DNA of 64,000 nt, from the NCBI GenBank assembly GCA_963989245.1, contig OZ022341.1, forward strand, positions 72,854,124 to 72,918,123, read 5' to 3'. This stretch comes from Nansenia antarctica (lineage: Eukaryota > Chordata > Actinopteri > Argentiniformes > Microstomatidae). The notes beneath the pieces were generated by a model that saw nothing but the letters and a program-made list of their open reading frames with translations, was not told where the DNA came from and did no database searches. Below are positions 1 to 7,590 of this stretch, piece after piece (position 1 is the first letter of the stretch; each line of letters starts with the position of its first letter). Position numbers and translations under genes: made by a program.

Positions 1-4
1 TTGT

Positions 5-30
5 TTTATTTTAATTTTTATTGTTTTATT
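5..30 (-). promoter_or_regulatory. Polyadenylation signals of the YqaJ/SWIM/PHD gene
   Basis: Three AATAAA hexamers on the minus strand (25-30, 17-22 and 5-10) lie 65-90 bases beyond the stop codon of the gene that ends at 96. The stretch is T-rich on the plus strand. Any one could set the 3' end of the mRNA; the nearest, 25-30, is the simplest choice. Confidence 0.55.
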
Positions 31-95
31 AAATATTAACATCTGAACATGTTTGTCCTTTGTGCTGTGTATACCATAGAATGAATGAAGACATG

Positions 96-3000
96 TCAAG
101 GTTTGTTCAGTTTTTTCTGCTCCCTCTTCTGTTTAGCTAGTTCTCTTTTACAGTCACTGCATTTCCAACATGATCGTTTTATGTTAGTGGTGTCTATCTT
201 TAAGCAAGCGCTGTGAATGTATTGTGTTTTACAGATCCCTGATGTACACTCAAGTATGTCATCAGTAGGCAGGACAGGCATTCCACAGTAACAACTCTTG
301 CCTTCAGCTGGTTTGGTGGCATGTGATGCTAGAACAGGAGCTGTGAAGACTTTACCTACTAGCTCTGGAATTACACAGGTCCTGACAAATGTGTGGACCT
401 TCTCGCAGATAATGTCAAAGAAGTCTGAATCAGGCAGAACTCTCTCAATGTACATTTCTTCTGTGTCTGCTGTCCCTGGTCCCCAAACAGCGAAGTCACA
501 GTAGCTTTCTTCTGTCAGGTGAATTTGGGTCTGGACCTAATAATAAATAATGCATTATATTTAGTCAACTTGAAATGAAAGTAACAATTGCGATGCTTTA
601 CACCAGCAAATATAAAAACAGATTGATTTTTTAAAAATCACCTGATAATAGTACTGATGGTCCCTCTTTAGTGATAGTTTGCCCTCAGTCAGTTGTAGAC
701 AAAACGTGCTGTCTCTGCTTTTCTCCACCATTGTGGTACCCTGAAGGCTGCTGGGTGCCTTAACCTCCAACACACCCATGTCATGGCAGTCACATGTTAG
801 GACACCATCAGGTGATGCCCCTAACCAAGGATATTTGGGGGTGATGAACAGCCCTGCTTTGTTAACAGTGAGGTTGGTGTGTTGGCTCTCCGTGAGCTTG
901 GTGTATTTCTTAACAACCTCTTCTTCATGTTCAACACCCCATCTAAAAACAACACAAACAGTGTGTCTTAGCAATTTATGGTAATAGCTTACATGTTTAC
1001 CACAACAAAGTGCACAGCTAATGTGACAGCAATGAACACAGCTCTTATCACAGTAACATTACTGAGGGATCATCATATACTCATTGTACATCGAGAAAGG
1101 TGATGGGGGATGAAGATTTAGGGGTAATGGTGGAGTGGTGGCCTGGAATGAACAATGCAGGGCCATCACTCTAGAGTGACTCAGCATTGTTTTGAGTTTC
1201 TAGGGTCAACGACAGGCATGGAATACAAAAGGGTAATTGCATATATTCAAATGTATCTTATGGAACACAGAAAGGCAGAAACTGTGCAATCAAGTCTTTG
1301 TAGTCATTTAAATGTGTCTATTGTTCTAGCCCAAGTCAAGTATTGCATATGATAATTTTCTCTTACATCCCCTAGATCGCTGTCGATGTGAGTACCTAAG
1401 TGGCTGTGAATACCTGAGGGAATGTGGTGTTTTCTTTGTATCCTTGTAGGCGACAGGATAGCACACTTTCTTCAGCAGGGAGACTGATGGTTTGACTGGG
1501 TCAGTGTGGCAGACTGCTCGTATGTTGGAAGCAGTCACCCTTCCTGCCTTCTGCTCAAACCACATGGCACATTTTGCTTGAAGTTGTGTCTCCTTCTCTA
1601 TCACGTGGCACTATTTGAAATAAATAAGGTTTAGTAACAAGTTTGTGACATGTGGATATGACCAAATTTACTGACTGATGTGGCCTAAATGTAGCCTACC
1701 TGTTCTTCTGTCAAACTCAACCCTGTAAAGATCTCTTCACTCTTTGCCTGTAGTTCTTTGTCTGATAAAGCTCGATACTGGGGCATGTACAGTTGGCTTA
1801 AAGGTGCAGGGATGTTCAGCTGCACTGCCCTTGGTATGAACCTGAGTGTGAATGAAAAGACCATTGTAAATTGTTATTGGTGCTGAGAAAAGTTGCCATA
1901 TTAATGCAATGAATTACTATCATAAAGATGGCATGGCATGTTAGTTATTTTTTGGGAAACCAAACAATCATTATTATTTAGTGTTAACCTCTTTGCATGG
2001 CCAGGGACAACAGACAGGATGCAGCTTTTCACTGGTTTTTTCTCCCTGTCTTCAGTTGCATGCAGCATGCTGTAGAATGCTGTACATTCATCAGGGGTTG
2101 GAGGTGGTATCTTTGCTGGGGGGAGGTCACCCCAGCCAGCAGCTTCTCTCTTTCGCTGGACCTTTGTAAACCTTATCTGGCTCGCTTCAGCATACAAGTC
2201 AGCTGGTTTCAAGGATGCCATACTGGGCTCAATCCAGCTGCAGGCCTTTTCAGTGCATGCAGTGCCATCTAGCCTGCATTGGATGTAGTAAAGCGAACCA
2301 CACTGGAAATAAGTCCCGAACTTTGTCGTGACGTCCCTAACAAATGACTTTACTGTGATGTATAATGCATTTGTTGAATCAAATCAAATCATACCTGTTC
2401 ACAGCTGCAAGCAGGGCATATGTTATGGCACCTATGTGGGAGCAAACTTCTCCTAATCCTGCCATGCAGACACAGTGACCAAATCGGATTAATCCGTCCT
2501 TTTCCACAGCAACCCATGCAGTCAGTGGTGGAGCATTGAGGCAGTAGGAATGGTTCACCTGACACGGACAGAGGTTTTGTTTAGATTTCATTTCATCAAT
2601 GTCAGCCCTGTCACCAGCTGTAAACATCTGTGATCAACGTAACTATCTACCAAAATTAGAGCTATCTAGCACAAGAGAGTAATTTAGCTGTGTAACGTTA
2701 GATTAGACAACGTAGCATAACCAAAGGCAAACGTTAGGTACCTTCGCTTTGACAAGAGGCTAGAGCTAGCTTACCACTGACCGTAACGTAACGTTAGCTA
2801 GCATACCGATAGCATTGGCTAATTTAACGTCACTCACCTTGGCTTTGACGATGAAGAAATTCTTCACTTTCCACACGCCAGCATTAGTTACCCAACCAGA
2901 TTGGAAATATTTGTAGCTTTCGGTGCTTTTAAAAGCCTTCATCCTAGCTGCGGTATATGGGGATGGATTCTCCACCAGATATATCCAGATGTCACCGAAC

Positions 3001-3170
3001 ACGAGATCAGGCAGGGACTTAGCTGCATTTAGTGGTTCAAACACAGCCGCGGGGGCTAAATATGGGTCGCAAGTGCCCAATATGTGTAGCTTTTCCGTGT
3101 ATCTTGCTAGTTCTTCATGGGTGAGGTGGTCTAAATAGTCGGCAGCCGGTAAATTGCGTCCACTCGCCAT
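96..3170 (-). CDS. YqaJ-type nuclease with SWIM and PHD zinc fingers (7 exons, 620 aa)
   Basis: Seven exons join on the minus strand: 2838-3170, 2395-2558, 1989-2273, 1700-1841, 1414-1610, 642-942 and 96-536. All introns are GT-AG, phases agree, and the total is 1,863 bp including the stop. The protein starts MASGRNLPAADYLDHL. Exon 2 holds a SWIM finger (C140, C142, C150, H152). Exons 5-6 hold a YqaJ/lambda-exonuclease-like domain: GRVTAS at 331-336, then GASPDG with D419 and LEVKAP with E433 and K435 as likely metal-binding and catalytic residues, then a YYYQ end. Exon 7 has a C4HC3 PHD finger (C556, C558, C571, C576, H582, C585, C597, C600) and a lysine-rich tail. The YqaJ family name comes from phage recombination nucleases. 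In animals such proteins are linked to the ISL2EU group of DNA transposons, so this may be a transposon-derived or co-opted gene (inference). No transposase was found beside it. All key residues are present and no stop or frameshift was seen. Confidence 0.85.
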
Positions 3171-3253
3171 GTTGCGCGATGTTGCTATGATCCTTTTTGC
3201 CCGTCAGGTTGGTGGTTGCTAGGGAAGAAACCACGTGACTGAAAGCTATGAAT
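3096..3253 (-). repeat. Inverted repeat, arm 1 (5' end of the YqaJ gene)
   Basis: This arm covers the first codons and upstream region of the YqaJ/SWIM/PHD gene. It is matched in reverse orientation at 3427-3563. The best-conserved core on the plus strand runs from TTTTTGCCCGTCAGG to GCTATGAAT (about 3196-3253) and is nearly perfect between the arms. Confidence 0.85.
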
Positions 3254-3426
3254 AGAGTACAAAATAACAGTCACTCAAACACTGTGCAAAAAACTGTTTA
3301 TTGTGAGCTTTCTGTCATATATGATAGGAATATGATTACTGCAAAAATACACCAAATCATTTTGTTTTGAACGTGTTCTTCACCGTTTTGAACACAGTAT
3401 GTTAACAATGAAAACATGTGTTGCAA
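3254..3426. other. Spacer between inverted repeat arms
   Basis: A/T-rich stretch of 173 bases between the two inverted copies of the gene 5' end. If both copies were once active, this is where a bidirectional promoter would sit. No TATA box or other clear element was recognised. Confidence 0.3.
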
Positions 3427-3563
3427 ATTCATAGCTTTCAGTCACGTGGTTTCTTCCCTAGCAACCACCAACCTGACGGGCAAAAAGTATCATAGCAACA
3501 TCGCTCAACATGGCTGCCTACTATTTAGACCACCTCACTCATGAAGAACTATCAAGATACACG
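3427..3563 (+). pseudogene. Inverted, truncated copy of the YqaJ gene 5' end
   Basis: Read on the plus strand this is the promoter-proximal region and start of a second copy of the neighbouring gene. An ATG at about 3510 opens MAAYYLDHLTHEELSRYT, matching the first 25 residues of the intact gene except for a 7-codon gap. The similarity stops at about 3563 where unrelated sequence begins, and the frame meets TGA at about 3586. A dead fragment. Confidence 0.75.
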
Positions 3564-3689
3564 ACGGTGATAGGAGTGGAGGATTGACACCATTCAAATA
3601 GTGTTGGATTCCCTGTCTTCTACTCTATCCGGACACGTTGGAATTATTTTCCTAACCCCCGGAGAATCAAAGTTATTGACCTGCAAAGG
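3564..3689 (+). repeat. Direct repeat, copy 1 (about 127 bp)
   Basis: Starts ACGGTGATAGGAGTGGAGG and is repeated in the same orientation at 3950-4076 with roughly 10 differences. It abuts the truncated gene copy exactly, so the junction at 3563/3564 is a rearrangement point. Origin not recognised. Confidence 0.8.
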
Positions 3690-3949
3690 GTGCCTCCTTG
3701 ACCGGCTTTTCCCGTGAATAACACCGGTTATGGAGGTGGTACAAACATAAGACTTTTATTGCTAAATTCACCATCAGTATACGGTCATTTTGAGCCCTTA
3801 ACCACCGCGCTGACACCCCGAGAAGATATACTTTTAATATGAAACTCGATCAACCGGGCGTTCACCGGCTACTGGACGAAACTCCCAACTCCCACTGTCA
3901 GCGAGGCGAGGGAATATTTATATCCGGGAATTCGCTCCTTGCTGTGTCC
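3690..3949. other. Unrecognised sequence between direct repeats
   Basis: 260 bases between the two direct repeats. A plus-strand frame of 103 codons opens at 3839 and runs to 4150 through the second repeat. It resembles no family I know and its end lies in low-complexity TTTTGCCCG repeats, so I do not call it a gene. Confidence 0.3.
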
Positions 3950-4076
3950 ACGGTGATAGGAGTGGAGGATCGACTCCATTCAAATAGTGTTGGATTCCCT
4001 GTCTTCTACTCTATCCTGACACGTTGGAATTATTTTCCTAACCCACGGGAAATCAAAGTTATTAACCCGCAAAAAG
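3950..4076 (+). repeat. Direct repeat, copy 2
   Basis: Second copy of the 127-bp direct repeat. It is followed at 4077-4125 by short tandem GGGTTTTGCCCG-like words, and at about 4109-4172 by a degraded copy of the inverted-repeat core (TTTTGCCCGTCAGGT, then TGAAAGCTATGAAT), in the same orientation as arm 1. Confidence 0.8.
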
Positions 4077-4241
4077 TGGGTTTTGCCCGTGGGTTTTGCC
4101 CGCAAAAAGTGCCTTTTGCCCGTCAGGTGGGCGTTTCCACTATGCTGTGACGTCACATGAAAGCTATGAATACATAGTGTTTTGCAGGTGGGGGAGTTTG
4201 AATGAGAGAAGTTTTGTCGCTTTTACCACGTCACGCGCGGT

Positions 4242-4330
4242 ATCAACCAATGAAAATGCGTGGGGCATCAACCAATGAAAATGCGTGGGGCGAGGACAAC
4301 ATGCAAGACACGCCCCTATATTTGCATACA
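4242..4330 (+). promoter_or_regulatory. Duplicated CCAAT motif with octamer (promoter-like, orphan)
   Basis: A word of about 24 bp, ATCAACCAATGAAAATGCGT, is tandemly duplicated (about 4242-4290), giving two CCAAT boxes. About 30 bases on is a perfect octamer, ATTTGCAT, at 4320-4327, next to CTATATTT. CCAAT boxes with an octamer are typical of histone H2B promoters. No histone coding sequence follows; a minisatellite does. Could be a relic or chance. Confidence 0.3.
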
Positions 4331-4349
4331 TTACTGATAATCGGGGAAA

Positions 4350-4557
4350 GAATGAAAGCTTGAATGTGGAAAAGAAAGAATGAATGTGGAAAAGAATGTG
4401 GAAAAGAATGTGGAAAAGAAAGAATGAATGTGGAAAACAATGTGGAAAAGAAAGAATGAATGTGGAAAACAATGTGGAAAAGAAAGAATGAATGTGGAAA
4501 ACAATGTGGAAAAGAAAGAATGAATGTGGAAAAGAAAGAATAAATGTGGAAAAGAAT
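4350..4557 (+). repeat. Minisatellite, 32-bp period
   Basis: Tandem copies of a purine-rich 32-bp unit built from GAATGTGGAAAA and GAAAGAAT sub-words, the clearest run being about 4425-4535. The left part is irregular, with shorter GAATGTGGAAAA steps. Long frames through it in both directions are repeat artefacts. Confidence 0.9.
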
Positions 4558-4810
4558 AAATACATATAGAAATGTATTGCGATATAGTGTGTGTATTTGT
4601 ATGTGTATTTGTTCATACATTCATTTATGTGTGTATATATTTATTGTTAATTTTGTCAGACCCGGTCCTCCATAGAGGACAGCATGGCCTCTCTCCCCCC
4701 CCCCCCCATGTGAAATCTGATCCTTTTATTGGCGTTAACCAATCACCGCGAGGCTCTCTGCATATCTCCCATGCTGCACTGCGGCTCCGTTTGAGGCAGA
4801 GGCTGTGTTT
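4558..4810. other. Low-complexity and CCAAT-containing spacer
   Basis: A T/G-rich stretch (4570-4655) is followed by a C-homopolymer at about 4695-4708 and an inverted CCAAT pair (ATTGG then CCAAT, about 4729-4744) in a setting similar to fish histone promoters. No coding sequence was seen. Confidence 0.3.
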
Positions 4811-5200
4811 TTGATTGATTGATTGAAAACTTTATTAGAAGATTTGCAGAAGTAGGTACATGAGAGTACATATTACATACGAGGTCAACTAAAAGGATAA
4901 AAACCCAAGAAAGCCACTGGCTTATTTCAATTGGGGTCCTTGATTTTCAATTCATCGTTACATGTAAGACAGACAGGAAAAAAAAAAAAACTAGTACTAT
5001 CTACAAGATAATACAGACAAATAACTATTACTATCTACAAGATAAAAATAAATCCATCAATACTAGATATACAATACAACAAAACATCAGGTATGTACAG
5101 CGGGTAGGACAGGTGGGGACATACACCACAGGTGGGGGCGGGGGACAAGACACAAAGTATGTACAGTGGGTAGTTCGGGTCTTTTAATCTGATTTTTGAT
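4811..5200 (-). mobile_element. LINE 3' UTR and tail at the left edge of the array
   Basis: On the minus strand this follows the reverse transcriptase stop codon at 5201. It ends with AATAAAGTTTTC and three TCAA tetramers (about 4811-4835), a normal end for a non-LTR retrotransposon. It contains a duplicated CTGTACATAC word and C-rich patches. Only about 25 bases after the stop match the equivalent position of the other units; beyond that it resembles but does not match their 3' remnant. So the leftmost LINE has a complete 3' end and the internal ones do not. Confidence 0.75.
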
Positions 5201-6227
5201 TTAGAGGGTCCAGTTACGGATTGCAGCCTCCTGTAAATGTTTTTTGAGAGTGGTTTTGAAGGTGGGCAGTGTTTTGCACTCCTTTAAGATTATAGGAACG
5301 GCGTTCCACATTTTTACTGCATAGTTTGCAAACGAGTTTAACCCCTTGTTTGTGGTGCAACGCGGTTGAACGTGGTTCATGGAGCTTCCTCTGGTATTGT
5401 ATGTGTGGACGTTGTTCACTTTTTGGAAGTATGTTGACAGGTACTTGGGTGTCTTTGTGGTGTAGCGTATCTTGAAGACCAGGCCCAGTGCAAGCTGCTG
5501 CACTCTGTCAACTACTCGTAGCCAATCAAGGCTCAAAAAATGAGCAGCGGTTAGATGTGTCCTAGGGTTGAGGCCTAGCAGAAGCCTAACCAGTTTATTT
5601 TGGGCTGTCTGGAGTCTTGTTTTTTGGGCCTTTGTGGTTCTATAGTACCATGATGTTACGGCATAGTCGAAGTGACATTGAATGAGAGCTCCTGATAGGG
5701 TCCTCAGTGTGTTTTTACTGACAAGTGAGGATATCCTGTACAAGAATCTAGTTCTATGGTTAACTTTTTTGATTACTTTTGCTGCCATTTTATCTCCGGA
5801 AAGATTTGCCTCTAAGATGGAGCCCAGGTATGTAATATCCTCTTTTCTTGTGATAGTAATGTTACCCACTTTTATTTTGTAATTTACAGCCTTTCTGAGT
5901 TTAGATGGGGATCCGTATAGGATGGTTTCAGTTTTACCTAGGTGTATTGATAGTTTATTGTCAGCTAGCCAGATGCAGATTCTACTCAGTTCAGTGCTTA
6001 GCGCTTTTTCCACCTGCAATATGTCCCTGTCAGAGACCAGCAGAGCCGAGTCATCCGCGAACAGGAACAAATTGCAATCACATGCTGATGACATGTCATT
6101 CACATATATTAGGAACAGTAAAGGTCCCAATATGCTTCCTTGTGGAACGCCGCAGGTCACTGGGAGGGGGGGGGGACAGTGTTCCGTTCACACTAACCAC
6201 CTGTTCCCTCCCCTCTAAGTAGGATTG
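5201..6227 (-). pseudogene. 5'-truncated LINE reverse transcriptase, unit 1
   Basis: C-terminal part of a non-LTR retrotransposon reverse transcriptase. It starts near SYLEGREQVVSVNG, has the motif B region GVPQGSILGPLLF and the catalytic FADD box (residues 34-37 of the 319-codon frame that opens at 6160), and ends with the LINE C-terminal region (AVKMWNAVP, FKTTLKKHL). The endonuclease, ORF1 and the finger/palm motif A region are absent, so it cannot act alone. A C-run of 10 at about 6169-6178 shifts the frame; with 9, as in other units, the frame is open for about 342 codons. The clade looks Jockey/CR1/Rex1-like but is not certain. It is fused at about 6228 to the adrenoceptor exon on the same strand. 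Unit 1 has a private Thr to Met change (SSMNHV, codon at about 5380). Confidence 0.9.
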
Positions 6228-6470
6228 CCAGTGCCACCCGAGAGGTTGGAGGAGCCGAGGTGGGAGGAGCGGCAGTTGTAGTCGGCCCTCCAGCCCTTCG
6301 GCTTCTTCGGCGGGTGGCACTGGCAGCGCAGGATGCGGATGAAGGCCAGCTGTTGAACTCGTGGCTGTTGCAGGGGTAGATGATGGGGTTCAGGCAGCTG
6401 TTGAAGTAGCCCAGCCAGAAGATCACCTTGAATAATGTCCCCGGGGGACGCAGGTTGGCGTTGAAGGAAC
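6228..6470 (-). pseudogene. adra1b: Alpha-1B-like adrenergic receptor exon 2 fragment, unit 1
   Basis: The exon begins after a polypyrimidine tract and AG acceptor (AG at 6471-6472) in phase 1, as in alpha-1 adrenoceptor genes, whose single intron lies just before TM7. It encodes the extracellular loop 3 end, then TM7 with WLGYFNSCLNPIIYPC and the NPxxY motif. NSCLNPIIYPC and LRPP fit subtype B better than A or D (from memory of the family). A +2 or -1 frameshift at about 6345-6355, after HEF, moves the C-tail FIRILRCQCHPPKKPKGW to another frame. The C-tail is cut at about 6228, where LINE sequence begins on the same strand. Exon 1, with TM1-6, is absent. A captured pseudo-exon, not a receptor gene. 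The exact junction is uncertain by about 10 bases. Confidence 0.85.
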
Positions 6471-6545
6471 CTGGGACAGGCAGACAGACAGAGAGACAGG
6501 AGATACAGGTTATAATGTATCAATCAATCAATTAATTAATTAATC
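6471..6545 (-). other. Captured intron tail with splice acceptor, and TTAA/TCAA microsatellite
   Basis: Read on the minus strand: a (TTAA)n/(TTGA)n microsatellite at about 6515-6543, then CTCTCTGTCTGTCTGCCTG and CCAG, an excellent polypyrimidine tract and acceptor for the adrenoceptor exon. Units 7-9, 11-13, 16-18 and 20-24 have one tetramer less than units 1-6, 10, 14, 15 and 19. Confidence 0.75.
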
Positions 6546-7061
6546 AGTCTTGTTAGTTGGAATCCTCCTATGAACATTGTTAAAAGATATGTTTATATGC
6601 ATTCTGGATAGTGTAGTGTGTCTGCTACTTGTGTATATATCTTTTTTAGATTAGTTCAGAATTATTTCACTTCGTTATTTAAGAGGGGACACACTTTAAA
6701 AAACGGCCTTAAATTGTGGACCTTTGGCCGTGAGAGGGGGGGGGTCGTTCGAACCGTCCGCCCCCCCGCCCCCCTCGCTACGGGCATGAATATTGTCCCC
6801 TTTAATGAGACAATTGACATTACGACATTACGACTGCATACCCATTTTCCAGATTTAGAAGTTCTTACATTTGAATGTGTTTCATGCATTGTAAAGCTTT
6901 ACACTTTAAGGTTTTGTGTGTGAGTTTTGGGATTTGTGTTTAGAGTTTTGAGAAAACGAGCCATGTTTTGTGGAAGCGCTGGAGAAAAACTGTAACACTA
7001 CAGCACTGTTACAACTACAGTTGTGATGGTACAATAGTACACCCTACTGGTCGAAATCAGG
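6546..7061. other. 5S 3' spacer, unit 1 (no gene found)
   Basis: A spacer of about 0.5 kb between the intron tail and the 5S terminator, repeated in every unit. It holds a G-run/C-run pair at about 6727-6772 (G9, then TTCGAA, then C7 and C5 runs) that could fold as a hairpin and whose run lengths differ between units. It also has a B-box-like GGTTCGA on the minus strand there, a 5-bp inverted repeat CGGCC/GGCCG just left of it, and small hairpins at about 6991-7040 (ACAACT/AGTTGT, GGTAC/GTACA). No coding sequence or known repeat family was recognised. Confidence 0.6.
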
Positions 7062-7065
7062 AAAA
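7062..7065 (-). terminator. Pol III terminator of 5S, unit 1
   Basis: TTTT on the minus strand, one base (A) after the mature 3' end of the 5S gene. Most vertebrate 5S genes have the T-run directly after the final C. The same arrangement follows every 5S copy in the array. Confidence 0.85.
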
Positions 7066-7066
7066 T

Positions 7067-7184
7067 GCTTACGGCACCGGGTATTCCCAGGCGGTCTCCC
7101 ATCCAAGTACTAACCCGGCCCGACCCTGCTTAGCTTCCGAGATCGGACGAGATCGGGCGTGGTCAGAGTGGTATGGCCGTAAAC
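7067..7184 (-). rRNA. 5S rRNA gene, unit 1
   Basis: 118 nt on the minus strand, from GTTTACGGCCATACCACTCT to GGTGCCGTAAGC. This is the RNA of the large ribosomal subunit transcribed by RNA polymerase III through TFIIIA. The internal promoter is readable: box A at 50-64 (AGCTAAGCAGGGTCG) and box C at 80-97 (GGATGGGAGACCGCC) match the vertebrate consensus; the intermediate element has one change, T69 to G. Position 106 is C instead of the usual A or G, so the 69-106 pair of helix V is kept as G-C. Terminal helix I (GTTTACGGC with GCCGTAAGC) pairs throughout, with one G-T pair. Other differences from common fish 5S are T18 and C23. Likely functional. Confidence 0.97.
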
Positions 7185-7207
7185 GAAATGTACAGTGGTC
7201 GGTACTG

Positions 7208-7215
7208 TATATAAA
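7208..7215 (-). promoter_or_regulatory. TATA-like upstream element of 5S, unit 1
   Basis: TTTATATA on the minus strand at -31 to -24 relative to the 5S start, the position where fish 5S genes often carry a TATA-like box. It is present at the same offset (5S 5' end plus 24 to 31) in all units except 11 and 20, where a hAT insertion separates it from the gene. Confidence 0.65.
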
Positions 7216-7590
7216 GAGACATCAACCACGTTGCAATATAAATAATGTCATCGTGTATACGCAGAAGGCAGGAAATTATCTTGGAAAAACAAACCAATCA
7301 AAAACGTAATTAACTAAACAAACAAACATTTCATTCACAACTGAAAAGAGGGTGCGGCATCATCCACAACGTGAGATACTTATTTGAGATAATTTACATC
7401 TTTTTAACACAGCAAAACATTGAAAATGGCAATTCTCCGGGTACTACAGAAAACGGATCATTTAAACAACTAGTATGTGCAGAGGGTCTTTCGGGTGGGG
7501 GGGGAGGTGTGGGAGACATAACAACAAAACCACAAGAATATATAGAGGGTAGTCCTGGTGGGGGTGTAGTCTTTTAATTTGATTTTTGAT
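7216..7590 (-). other. 5S upstream spacer with LINE 3' UTR-like remnant, unit 1/2
   Basis: Between the TATA-like box and the next reverse transcriptase stop codon. The part next to the stop (about 7430-7590) on the minus strand has ACTACCC, a GTTTTGTTGT word, C-rich runs and a CTGCACATAC word in the order seen in the 3' UTR at 4811-5200, so it is probably a diverged, end-truncated LINE 3' UTR. The part at 7216-7430 is A/T-rich, with AAACAAACAAAC. No polyadenylation signal or LINE tail was seen. Repeated in each unit. Confidence 0.5.

Noticed and set aside
4164..4620. Minus-strand frames rich in Phe/His/Ser
   Set aside because: Translation of the 32-bp minisatellite; repeat artefact.
5682..6222. 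Plus-strand frames of 66, 96-105 and 98-99 codons repeated in each unit
   Set aside because: Antisense shadows of the reverse transcriptase; no recognisable domain.
6228..6470. A functional adrenoceptor gene in the array
   Set aside because: Only exon 2 is present, it is frameshifted in every unit and its end is replaced by LINE sequence; no exon 1 was found.
6515..6543. TTAA/TCAA microsatellite as the 3' tail of a LINE
   Set aside because: It lies upstream of the acceptor within intron-like sequence with no LINE 3' UTR beside it, so a simple repeat is the better reading.
6618..6923. Spacer frames of 60-101 codons on either strand
   Set aside because: They change length with homopolymer run and single-base differences between units, and contain no family signature.
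6968..7309. 113-codon plus-strand frame repeated in every unit
   Set aside because: It runs antisense through the 5S rRNA gene and spacer. Its conservation is explained by the RNA gene and array homogenisation.
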